A DNA stretch of 64,000 nucleotides from Portulaca oleracea (lineage: Eukaryota; Streptophyta; Magnoliopsida; Caryophyllales; Portulacaceae): assembly GCA_029582165.1 (NCBI GenBank), contig CM055870.1, positions 7,683,832-7,747,831 on the forward strand, written 5' to 3'. Shown in pieces: positions 34,126 to 44,931 of the stretch (positions within the stretch are counted from its first letter, which is position 1; every line of letters starts with the position of its first letter). Position numbers and translations under genes: made by a program. The notes below the pieces were generated by a model. The model had not been told where the DNA came from. It was given only the letters and a program-made list of their open reading frames with translations, and did not search any database.

Positions 34126-34363
34126 AATTCCTAGACAACCATTCAAGTAACTCCCATGCTTTTTCTTCACCTAAACAAGAAAACCCGTAATAATCTAAAA
34201 GGTTTCGGGTCTCATCATTCACACCCTCACTAACAATTCCCAAAAGAGATAATGTATCATAAAAGATACCATATAATTCACATTGAACACGGTAGTCATG
34301 CAATCTAGCAAAATACCTCCAAAATATTTCATGCTCAAATTGAGGGAATTGGGGACTATCCAT
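34126..34363 (-). pseudogene. Partial second copy of the Gag-like gene (5' end only)
   Basis: It encodes MDSPQFPQFEHEIFWRYFAR up to the WELLEWLSR segment, then runs out at the junction with the 33770-34125 fragment. At the site where the full copy (39576 downward) has lost one base, this copy keeps the base (AGTAACTCCC against AGTACTCCC), so its frame continues from the head into the EWLSR region. Confidence 0.75.
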
Positions 34364-34521
34364 AACTCTCTTTTTTCTATTTTTCTAATTTTCTATTTTT
34401 TTTCTTTTCTCACTTTTTTTTTCGATATTCAATTTTTTTTTTCGCTACATTTTTTCTAGCATAATCAAGAAAGCAATAAACTATGTACACACAAACCAAT
34501 AGCCTAATCTACCAAATAACG

Positions 34522-34543
34522 CCATCCCCGGCAACGGCGCCAT
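34522..34543 (-). other. Primer binding site (tRNA-Asp type), distal copy
   Basis: On the minus strand TGGCGCCGTTGCCGGGGA follows the LTR end. Its presence outside the LTR at 34544-35891 is what shows the element is a tandem array and not a single insertion. Confidence 0.85.
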
Positions 34544-35891
34544 TGTTCGGTTGTAATTTTTGTGGTTTTATAAGTAAGGATTATCGATCTCAGGGATGGG
34601 TGTTAGGCTTGATTAAGGTAAATCGGTTTGTGTAAAGGGGTTTTTCTCAATGCGGAAAGCAATAAATTATGTAAATGAAGCAATAAACTAATCTAGACAA
34701 GATAATAATAAATAAAGCGATTAAAAGCATGAAATCAAATAAAGCAATTAAAGCAAGGAATGGAAATCTAGAATGAACAATGAAATTAGAGACAAGAAAT
34801 TATACCTTTGATGACTAATCTTCAATAAACCTTCAATCTACCTTTGCAATTTCCCCCGAACAAACAAGAAATTGTGGATTGGATTACCAAGAATCCCCCA
34901 AATTCTCACTAGTAAGTAGAATTGGAGTTCCTTGACCCTCCTCCCCACTAAAAATGGAGTTGATTGTGGCTAACACTATAAAGCTTGGAAAACAAGTCAA
35001 CAATGGAAATTAGAGAGAGAGAGAGAGAGAGAAGCTTGTAAAACTTCAATGGAAACTTGCTTGAATGAGAAAGCTTGAGAAAGTTTGAATACAAATGCTA
35101 GAAATCAATGAAAGCTTGAAGAACAATGAAGAACAATTGAAAACTTGAAGAACAATTAAGAGAGATTAAAGCAAATAAAGGAAAGCAATTAAATCTAATT
35201 CTACTCCTAAACTACCTAGGCTAATTGATAATTTTAGATTAATACAAGTGGGTATTTATAGAAGAAGGAAAAATACAACCCAAAACCCTAGAAATAATTC
35301 TCAAGACGCGCAGCGATTTCTCCATGACGGTGTGGCTCAGGCGAGCCACCCTCTGCTCGGGCGAGCAAGCATTCGGCTGGTGTTTTGTTGCCCGGAAGCC
35401 TTGCTCGGGCGAGCGGCCAGATGGCTCGGGCGAGCAAGCGTTCGGCGATTTCACGCCGACTTCAAACGCGCATAACTTCTTCATCCGAACTCCGTTTTAG
35501 GCCCGTAAGATATCGATGGAAAGCTCTCGGTGTGAACTTTAAGCTCCCAAAATTTCAGAGCTATCGGAGTTGTAACGAAGGAGTTATGACCCAAAGGGTG
35601 AAGGCACACGTATTTCAAACCTTTAAGTTTGTACCGTTCCCCTGTTTGCGCCAATCTTGATATGGAATTTCCGACTTCGGTTTCGCCTCAGCTCTCGGCT
35701 CGGGTTGACTTGGTTTGACTCGGGAAATAGCTCGGGATTCCCTAAAAACCTTCAATTAAGCCCAAACTTCTTCTAACTCCTTATTTTCCTACAAAACACC
35801 AAATCATTATATCTAATATATAAATAGGGGTTAAAACAAGCAAATATACCCTATAAAAGAGAAGAAATTCGGCTCGAAACGAGGCCGAACA
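34544..35891 (-). repeat. LTR of the Athila/Tat-like element (distal copy)
   Basis: 1348 bp. On the minus strand a TATA box TTCTATAAATACCC lies at about 35254-35267. GCTC-n-GAGC palindromes are upstream of it at 35333-35437. An (AG)n run is at about 35012-35031. Confidence 0.9.
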
Positions 35892-37850
35892 CCACTCCAA
35901 CACAAGGGTTTGCTCGCCCCGAGCAAACTAAAAACGAAGAAAAGGACTAAACAGAAAAACTAAAAACCCTAACTCACTTTCGCAGGAATCACGGATGCAT
36001 TTAGCATATGCATCAAGCCCTTTGAACCCCCCGGTAGCCCAGGTGGACGAGGTAGGTCTTGTGAGGGTTTATAGCAACTATACCCACAAAAACCACGAGA
36101 AAAGAAAAAAAGGGGAAAGAAAAAGAAATAAAAACCGAAAAACGAAACAAAGCAAAAGCAAAGAAGATATTCCCGTCCCCAATCATGCACCTAGTTCCCA
36201 AACCCGCCTCAACAATCAAATGGAAGAAGCAAGTATAAACAAATTAAGACACGAAGGTTGGAAAACTGCCAATCTTTGAGATTTTGAACCCAAACACTTC
36301 CTGATGAGCAAAACACCTCGTGCATATGTGCAAGTGGGCTCTAATCGGTCTTTCCTATCCTAAACCAGACAATCAGAGTTGTTCTCATGCTCAAGCTCGG
36401 GATTATCTATCCTACTTCACTCTTGGTTTTTCTTTCAACCTCTCTTTCTTTCTTTTTCTTACACCACTCTTTTCTTTCTTTTTCTTCTCTTTTTTTACTT
36501 TTCTCTTTCTTACCATTCTTTTGCTCAACTCTTTTTTTCCTTTTTTCTTGCTTTGCTCTTTTCTTTCTTTTTCAAAACCTACGCTCTTTTATTTCCACTC
36601 AATCCGTTTTGTGTCTTTTAGAGCGTTTGTGTCGGGTTCATGATTTAAGCACCGGCCTTCGCAAAGGGTTACCCTCCCTGCTGGGTTTCTCCATACGTGA
36701 GTCATTGCACTTAAGGGGCATAGGGTGCCGATCCACCCAAACCAACCCATGACGGTAGGCCCGACAATAATTATTTAATGCATTAGTTAAGAGCTTAAGC
36801 AATTGAACAACTAAAACCGTCTAACTTAGGTAAGAAGACACAGTCAAAGCGTGTAAGATTTGAGGATTCCGCTTTCCCATTCCATGTAGAGGTCTAATAG
36901 AGATAAGTCATGGCAAAAATCCTTCCTAAGGCCCATCATTATTCATACCGGCCGCTTCTAACTGATTGAATCAACTGATTAGACAACTATCTACACAACT
37001 GTGAACGGAAACATCTTCAAAAAGAAAAACAACTTTTGGGTTTTTCACAACATTTCTTCCCTTTTTCTTTTCTTTTCACACACAAAATTTTCAATTTTTA
37101 GACACAAACTACGAAAAACAAAAACAAAGACTCAAAACTAGGTAATCTACCCATGAACAATAAAAGATATCACCCCCACTCCAACACAAGACATCACAAT
37201 GTCCCCATTGTGAGAAGAAGGTGTCATGGCGAGTAGAAAACCAACAAAAACATATATATAAAACACTTATCACATAAAAAGCAGTGGCGACCCGAGCCCA
37301 CACGGCTTCAACAACAATATATATCCAACATTCACACTCAAGGGGTTCGCCACCCAAAAAGAAAATCAAGCATGCATCATGAATTATCGATATATTCACA
37401 TAAAGAGAGGGTGGAAAGAGGTTACCTCAGAATTTTCAATAAAAAGCACTCAATCCACGATCCAAGGAACATCACACCATAGGTTAGAAATAAACAAGAA
37501 AAACATACTATGTGTGATGGTTCACATGCAAGATGAAAAGGAAAAACAAACTATACAAGACACTAAGGACTAATGAACTAAGAAAACAAACTAAAATATT
37601 TACAAAACGACTCTTTTTTTCTTTTCTTAGACTCAAAAACTGGAATGCAAACTACACTCCCACTCCCACACAAAGAGGTTGCCGTATACTCAAATGGAAA
37701 CGGAAGTAGGTAAGCAAGCACCCCAAAATAAAAGAAAATGACACACACAAAAATAAAATAAAAGAAGAAAAGAAAACCGACTCACTAAATATACACAAAA
37801 GGTGAGGAAGGATATTACCTCGAAGGCATCTTATCAATAAGCTTATTCCT
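35892..37850 (-). other. Non-coding 3' half of the Athila/Tat-like internal region
   Basis: No long gene. A 240-bp pyrimidine-rich block (36418-36600 on the plus strand) is a polypurine block in the element's own direction. The open frames here are compositional. The sequence next to the LTR reads GTGTTGGAGTGG on the minus strand, a modest polypurine tract. Confidence 0.6.
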
Positions 37851-37852
37851 TC

Positions 37853-39576
37853 TCACCTCACGATATCGGGCACCATGTCAGAACCATTCAACGCCCGGAG
37901 TAACAAATCATGCATCCTCTCATGCATCTCAGAATGGTGGTGGTAAGAGCACACTCGCAATAGCACATAAACAAACATTAGTGCCCTTAACAATTTATCA
38001 AATGCCTTAGAAAAGTCATAGAACTTATGAAATTCATGAATATACAAGACTTTTCTAGGCACGGTGAAAGAAGACATGACAAATAGATCCTCCCATTGAC
38101 TCATAAATGGAGATTGGGTATACAAATCAATGGAAGGAGGCAATACAACACATTTCTGAACATGCTCATGCGAATACTTGGATGCAAACAATGGTTCAAA
38201 CTCAATTTCCATGCAATTTTCATCAATCACAAATTCCAAATCACCACTCTCATCCAAATAATCATCACAATCGTCAATAGGTAATAAGGAAAACAGAGGG
38301 TTAGACCACATCATAACACTCCCAACATCACACACAAGCACATCTTCATCTTCATCAATATCAGACTCACTAGAAGAACTATCAACATCAAAAGACAAAG
38401 GTGCATCATCCAAAGCAACATCAAAAGTGAAAGTTGAAGGTTCAGGGTCATAACTTATCGTGAATGACTCATAAAGCATGCCATCATCAAAAGAATCATC
38501 ATCAACAACCAAGTTCAAACAATCATGATCAATCCCCAAAGAATTATGCTCATCATCACTGGTATGCACATCAATAGACTCACATACAAGGGTAGCTAAT
38601 GCCTCACTAATGCAATGATCCTCAATGAAAGTGAACAAATCGTTATCAAGCACACATTCAATCACAACGGATTCAATTTCACTCTCAACAAGATCATGCT
38701 CAATTACATCATGGCATTCGCTAAACTCAATCTTTTCTTCACATAAAGGCATGGACAAGGGTGTGGACAATGGTTCATCATCAAGCATGTAATCATCAAG
38801 TTCATCATCATCACACACAGAATCATCTTGTTCCTCATGCTCACAAGGTGGGGCTAGAGCTAAGGAATTACTAAGTAGTCCAAGGCATGGTCGGTTATAA
38901 TAGTCATCATCCTCATCATGCACAACAGAATCAACATGCATTTCAGGACTCAAAGACGATGAATGACCTATTTCAACATTCGAATCAACCATTTGTGAAG
39001 AAGGAGTTACTACCCTTTGATTACTCTCATGGACAAATTCACGCATATACTCATTCATGTTCGCACATAATTTTTCTACTTCTGCCTTGAAGGAAACCAC
39101 TCTAGCTTGCAAACAAGAAATTGAACTATGATACGGCGAATCACACAAGGAGCACACGGAAGGAGACTCAACATCGGCACTTTGGGAAAGATCATAACAG
39201 TTTTCCGCATATCCCCCATCATAAGATTTATCATCAACATACACGGGGTATTCACATGATTGTTCAGTTTCGGTCCCAGAGGGTGGTGCATAAGGAGGTT
39301 GGAAGCTAGGACTAACATTTTGTTGTTCAAACTCAAAGGAATCCCTAGACAACCATTCAAGTACTCCCATGCTTTTTCTTCACCTAAACAAGAAAACCCG
39401 TAATAATCTAAAAGGTTTCGGGTCTCATCATTCACACCCTCACTAACAATTCCCAAAAGAGATAATGTATCATAAAAGATACCATATAATTCACATTGAA
39501 CACGGTAGTCATGCAATCTAGCAAAATACCTCCAAAATATTTCATGCTCAAATTGAGGGAATTGGGGACTATCCAT
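37853..39576 (-). pseudogene. Gag-like gene with long acidic C-terminal region (frameshifted copy)
   Basis: The start ATG at 39576 gives MDSPQFPQFEHEIFWRYFAR, then ELYGIFYDTLSLLGIVSEG and NLLDYYGFSCLGEEKAWE, resembling the C-terminal part of Athila-type Gag (a FY.GL..., LLD...GG, AWEL pattern). A missing base near 39359 shifts the frame. The 505-codon continuation (39370-37853) has a canonical zinc knuckle CSLCDSPYHSSISC (CX2CX4HX4C, its residues 73-86). A very acidic Asp/Glu/Ser-rich region of about 300 residues follows, then a more hydrophobic end. The acidic tail has no counterpart I know in Gag proteins. Whether the protein packages its RNA through the knuckle is inference. Confidence 0.75.
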
Positions 39577-39739
39577 AACTCTCTTTTTTCTATTTTTCTA
39601 ATTTTCTATTTTTTTTCTTTTCTTTTCTCACTTTTTTTTTCGATATTCAATTTTTTTTTCGCTACATTTTTTCTAGCATAATCAAGAAAGCAATAAACTA
39701 TGTACACACAAACCAATAGCCTAATCTACCAAATAATGT

Positions 39740-39760
39740 CATCCCCGGCAACGGCGCCAT
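39740..39760 (-). other. Primer binding site (tRNA-Asp type) of the full element
   Basis: The minus-strand TGGCGCCGTTGCCGGGGA begins next to the LTR end at 39761. It is complementary to the 3' end of plant tRNA-Asp. Confidence 0.85.
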
Positions 39761-41178
39761 TGTTCGGTTGTAATTTTTGTGGTTTTTTAAGTAAGGATTG
39801 TCGATCTCAGGGATGGGTGTTAGGCTTGATTAAGGTAAATCGGTTTGTGTAAAGGGGTTTTTCTCAATGCGGAAAGCAATAAATTATGTAAATGAAGCAA
39901 TAAACTAATCTAGACAAGATAATAATAAAGAAAGCAATTAAAAGCATGAAATCAAATAAAGCAATTAAAGCAAGGAATGGAAATCTAGAATGAACAATGA
40001 AATTAGAGACAAGAAATTATACCTTTGATGACTAATCTTCAATAAACCTTCAATCTACCTTTGCAATTTCCCCCGAACAAACAAGAAATTGTGGATTGGA
40101 TTACCAAGAATCCCCCAAATTCTCACTAGTAAGTAGAATTGGAGTTCCTTGACCCTCCTCCCCACTAAAAATGGAGTTGATTGTGGCTAACACTATAAAG
40201 CTTGGAAAACAAGTCAACAATGGAAATTAGAGAGAGAGAGAGAGAAGAGAGAGAAAGCTTGTAAAACTTCAATGGAAACTTGCTTGAATTGAGAAAGCTT
40301 GAGAAAGTTTGAATACAAATGCTAGAAATCAATGAAAGCTTGAAGAACAATGAAGAACAATTGAAAACTTGAAGAACAATTAAGAGAGATTAAAGCAAAT
40401 AAAGGAAAGCAATTAAATCTAATTCTACTCCTAAACTACCTAAGCTAATTGATAATTTTAGATTAATACAAGTGGGTATTTATAGAAGAAGGAAAAATAC
40501 AACCCAAAACCCTAGAAATAATTCTCAGCACGCGCAGCAATTTCTCCGCAGACAGTGTGGCTCGGGCGAGCCACCCTCCGCTCGCGAGCAAGCATTCTGG
40601 CTGGTGTTTTGTTGCCCGAAGCCTTGCTCGGGCGAGCGGCCAGATGGCTCGGGCGAGCAAGCGTTCGGCGCTTTTCTGCCGACTTCAAACGCGCATAACT
40701 TCTTCATCCGAACTCCGTTTTAGGCCCGTAAGATATCGATGGAAAGCTCTCGGTGTGAACTTTAAGCTCCCAAAATTTCAGAGCTATCGGAGTTGTAACG
40801 AAGGAGTTATGACCCAAAGGGTGAAGGCACACGTATTTCAAACCTTTAAGTTTGTACCGTTCCCCTGTTTGCGCCAATCTTGATATGGAATTTCCGACTT
40901 CGGTTTCGCCTCGGCTCTCGGCTCGGGTTGACTTGGTTTGACTCGGGAAATAGCTCGGGTTGACTTGGTTTGACTCGGATCTCGAATCGGGTTGACTTGG
41001 TTTGACTCGTGAAATAGCTCGGGATTCCCTAAAAACCTTCAATTAAGCCCAAACTTCTTCTAACTCCTTATTTTCCTACAAAACACCAAATCATTATATC
41101 TAATATATAAATAGGGGTTAAAACAAGTAAATATACCCTATAAAAGAGAAGAAATTAGGCTCGAAACGAGGCCGAACA
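39761..41178 (-). repeat. 5' LTR of the Athila/Tat-like element
   Basis: 1418 bp, starting TGTTCGG and ending CCGAACA. It has the same palindrome cluster as its partner (about 40558-40665). Near 40920-41020 the unit GGGTTGACTTGGTTTGACTC is tandemly repeated three times, against once in the other LTR, which accounts for most of the length difference. Confidence 0.9.
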
Positions 41179-42185
41179 CACCACTCTCAGTGGTGGCCAT
41201 CCCAAAGTCGCGACCGAGAACGGGAAAAAAGGCGCGCAAAGATACTGTGGTTATGGTTTGAGTTATTTCATATTCATCCTTATTTGAGGTTCGTCAGGTT
41301 CGAATTATAGTAAGTTGTCAAAAAGCTACTTGATGAAGCTGTTTGAAATAGTTTTTCACAAAAAACTACTTTACCAAACACTTTTCTGCAATCAGTTAAC
41401 GCAAACTAGTAAAGTCAAACAGCTAATTAATCCAACGGCTAACTGCTACTAGATAATTTTGTCAAATCGCCCAAAAATCTGCAACTTTATCGTATACATT
41501 TTAGCTAGTTAATCCTTGTTTCTGAAATTCGAAACACTTTTCATTATGTATCTTAGATGTGGATCCGACATATTAGAATTAAATTGTCATCTGATATACA
41601 AAATGGATTAAAAAAAAAATAGGGTGTAATAAATGGAAGAAGAGATTAATATTATCACGTGAAACTATCTTCTATTGAGATACTAACGTTATAACGTTTT
41701 GCTTAAGCCCTATCATTGTATAAATGGGTTTAAGAAAGATAAATTATAGCATTGTTTTGATTAGGTGGCATGCATCCATGAAATTGAAGTTGTGTTTTTA
41801 CATACATGTGAGACCGTCTCATGAAAAATTATCGTGATATAGATACTTTAGTGTAACATTTTTTAATATTCAACTGTGTTACTGTGATTAATAAGTTATA
41901 TTAGGTTGGCCTTTTAATACAGATGTAACTTGTAAGTGATAATTTTATCAATGAATGACTTCTATCAAAGTTATCCCAAACAAATTACTCCCTCTGATCC
42001 GTTTTAGTTTATGCATCACAACAAATATCGCAGGCCAGGGATAAACTATAAAAACTACCTAAGTCATTAATGAAGTTACATTTTCTCTCTCAAATCAGTA
42101 TTTAGTCTCCAAACTGTTTAGTCTCATTTTAGGGGCTAAATACCTCGTTCACGCTCAAGTCTATTGCCGTTCCCTAATAAAATGG
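41179..42185. other. Non-genic stretch with repeat relics
   Basis: An AGCT-rich MITE relic is at about 41317-41480. A repeat related to 21590-22390 lies at about 41808-42000 (TGAGACCGTCTCAT). ACTCCCTCTGATCCG at 41986-42000 is a Stowaway-like end. No gene is seen. Confidence 0.45.
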
Positions 42186-43795
42186 TTATTTATTACGTGT
42201 TTTGTGACTTTTAGGCTTTAAGTTCGGAGAATAATAAAAGGGGGCGAAGATGCGGAAAAAGGCGATAACTCGGTCATCCCAAGACCTTTGGAGCTTATTT
42301 GTTGCCGTGGTGAAGACCCGGGAAGCAAGGGAGACCAGCCGTGCGTAAAGGAGAGGGATTTCGGGCCAAAAGGCTAAGTATGGGGGCATCCAAGCTCGTA
42401 GCGTTCGCTACAACAGCTGTAGCGATCGCTATGTCCCCATACTTAGATGGAGATCACCTGAAGAGCGTAGCGGTCGCTACGCCTGTCGTAGCGATCGTTA
42501 CGAGCCCAGGCAGAAGGTTCTGCCCAAGGCCGTAGCGGTCGCTACCCCTTTCATAGCGCCCGCTACGATGAAGCCCTGATTTTCCAAGTTTTCCTGCTGA
42601 CGGTCGTAGCGTTCGCTACGCCCTCCGTAGCGTTCGCTACGGATGAGTGACTGGGTCGCGACACTGGGCGCGACGCCTTGAGTCAAACGATTCGCCTGCT
42701 CTGGGTCGTAGCGGACGCGACGATGTCCGTAGCGTTCGCGACGACCTTATTTCCTGCTTAGTTTTCGGCCAAAACGACTGTGTTTTGGCCCTTCTTCCCC
42801 TTTGTTTAATTAGCTCGACTTGTCATTTTTGAGGTAGCTTTTAGCTGGAGATTAATGTTCTTTCTTTTTACATCTTCTACCTTTCAAGAGTTTTAGGATT
42901 AGCTTTGTGGGGATTAATTTCTACTTTGTTGATTAATCACTTTCTTCAATCAAGGCAAGTTGCTCTTCATCATTTGGGTATTATTGCTCTTCATTTATTT
43001 GCCAATTTATTGCTCATCAATTTTAGGTATAATCTCTTTTCTCCTCACTTTAATGTTTCCAAATGTTTTGTTGTTTGTGTTTAGTGTAGTTTTATGTTAA
43101 TCGTAGTGGTTAGTTTTATTATCCATCCTTTGAGTAGAATCATGCTAGAGTTTTATTGGTTGAGGGTTGCTAATTTCTCCACCATGTCTAGAGGCTAATC
43201 TTCCTTGAGGTGAGGGGGTGATTAAGGCCTTAATGGGTTTTGGCTAAGGTGTTTATTGATTAAAGCGTGTTTTAGTTGGAGGAGTCTATTTCCACCTAGT
43301 GTCTTCTCATTGGGGGTGGCGGTTCAAGGTCCGAGAGCTCTTTGAATCGTTATACGCTCAATGGGAAGTCTAGAGTGGGATGGTTAAACCCACACTTACG
43401 AGGGTAAGTGTAGGCTTAACTAGGAATTAACGCGATTCTCAACCCCGACGGTCCATGGTGGACATAGGGAAGTTAATTTGAATCTCCCTCGAGGGAGGGG
43501 ATTCATCGTGGCCTTTTTCTCGCGTTGTTCCATAGATAAATCCAACTTCATGCGCTTTAGTCATGAAAACTCCTTGGTCAAAGATTCCGTTAAGTGTCTA
43601 AAACCCCCGAATCTCTCTTTGTCTAATTATCACCTAGTTAATCGTCTTTCTAGTTTTAATTTTGTTATAATCAAAGTGTTCTTTACTCCGTGATTTATTT
43701 CTTGATTCAAGGCTAAAACCGAAACAAAATACGAGAATTTAGGCCACAGGCTCCCTGAGTTCGACAATTTACACCGGCCTGCAAACCGCTGTACA
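42186..43795 (+). mobile_element. LTR-like repeat with five phased CGTAGCG palindrome pairs
   Basis: Between 42397 and 42743 there are ten copies of a 16-bp palindrome close to CGTAGCGnnCGCTACG, arranged as five pairs. The long low-coding sequence after it, and the ending CTCCCTGAGTTCGACAATTT, resemble the U5/end region of large plant LTRs. I could not match the two ends or find a target duplication, so orientation and limits are approximate. Open frames in it are not convincing. Confidence 0.5.
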
Positions 43796-43826
43796 CAAAC
43801 CTTTTCTCTTGCTCTGTATCTTCCTC

Positions 43827-43841
43827 CCCCCCCCCCCCCCC
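43827..43841. repeat. Poly-C run
   Basis: A run of about 15 C residues. The length is prone to sequencing error. Confidence 0.85.
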
Positions 43842-44119
43842 AATTGAAATGAAAGTTCTTAGAACTGAACAATAGTCCTTCAAATACAGTGAGCATAAAT
43901 TTAGGGCAAATATCACCAATTGAAGAGAAGTCTACTTCAATCTAGGCAACATGCCACAATAAAGATAAGTGCACAACAAGATATTAGAGAAAAAAACAAG
44001 AAAATACAATAATTATAGACACCAAGGTGTATAACTCAGCCAACTCTTTACTTCAATAACAATGGCCAGGGACCCCAAATAATGAATACTCATATTTTTG
44101 TGAGATTGCAGCATGTTAC

Positions 44120-44926
44120 TGTTGGATTTTGGTAAGCCTAACTTCTAACTAGGCCTCATGATTAAGGGCAGAAGATTTTTTATCCATTATAATTTCACCT
44201 AATCTACCATGCAACCTTAGGAAGACAGATTGCAGAGGTAGAGATTTTACTGGTCAACTCTCCAATTAATGGACAAGGGGTGATTCAAACTCCTAGAAGG
44301 ACGTCCTCTACCGAGGTGCATGTCGTGCTCCCAAAAACCCGGTCGCTAGACTGGATAACCGTGATCAAATCACAATCAACAATGTGTATGCGAGAGTATG
44401 TGATCGCGAGCCAAAGGAGGAAGGAAAAGAGGAATGGGTTTTGAAATCTCAGTTTCCTCTAAAGGCTCTATAGGAATGGTTTAAGGCAAAAGGGGCAGGA
44501 TTCCCTTCCTTTTATAGGAAGGGAACCCTATTACATCTCATTTAATAAGGTAGGTCACGGGTGTGAACTGTGGAGGTCATGTGTTTGACCCCTTCCTGTT
44601 CACCACCTTTTGAGCAGGGATGGGTCATGGGTAGGGCCTCCAAGATCATGGTTGTGACACCTTGCAGTTTGGCTTTTGATTTACTTTTCAGAAGTCAATC
44701 ACTCCTTTTTCACAATATTGTGTAATAATATCATATTATTTTCACATTGGATTATACACATATGTCCCAGGTCACTTATTTGTGTGATCCTGTGGGACCA
44801 ATTAATATAGTTGTAATTAAGCCAATTAATTACTAATTATTGAGATTTCTAGCAAAACATAGAATTATCATGTTAACCTTGCTAACGTATTCAAATAATT
44901 TGAACATTGTCACGATAGTCCCAACA
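44120..44926 (-). mobile_element. Solo LTR, copia-like
   Basis: TGTTGGATTTTGG...AGTCCCAACA, 807 bp, is flanked by GTTAC (44115-44119) and GTCAC (44927-44931), a 5-bp duplication with one change. On the minus strand the TATA box CCTATAAAAGG sits inside a perfect inverted repeat with 10-bp arms TTCCCTTCCT (44501-44525). There is no internal region. The copia assignment is by general appearance only. Confidence 0.72.
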
Positions 44927-44931
44927 GTCAC

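Larger units (their letters stand above)
34126..41178 (-). mobile_element. Tandem non-autonomous Athila/Tat-like LTR retrotransposon (LTR-internal-LTR-partial internal)
   Basis: The minus-strand order is: 5' LTR 41178-39761, primer site, internal region 39760-35892, LTR 35891-34544, then a second primer site and Gag start (34543-34126) where it is cut off. Both LTRs are bounded by TGTTCGG and CCGAACA. The primer site TGGCGCCGTTGCCGGGGA, next to each LTR, is complementary to tRNA-Asp, the primer typical of Athila-type elements. The internal region has only a Gag-like gene with an acidic tail; no protease, RT or integrase motifs are seen. The two LTRs look nearly identical apart from a tandem expansion near 40945-41010, so activity was recent. 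Confidence 0.9.

Noticed and set aside
34544..35891. Ordinary single-insertion 3' LTR
   Set aside because: A second primer site and Gag start lie outside it, so it is shared by two tandem internal regions.
36320..36752. Phe/Leu/Ser-rich frames resembling membrane proteins
   Set aside because: They are the translation of a pyrimidine-rich tract inside a retrotransposon; three frames give similar results.
42397..42743. Bacterial or cyanobacterial contamination, because GCGATCGC-like palindromes occur
   Set aside because: The surrounding DNA is continuous plant repeat sequence, the cores vary, and the same layout with other cores occurs in bounded plant LTRs nearby.
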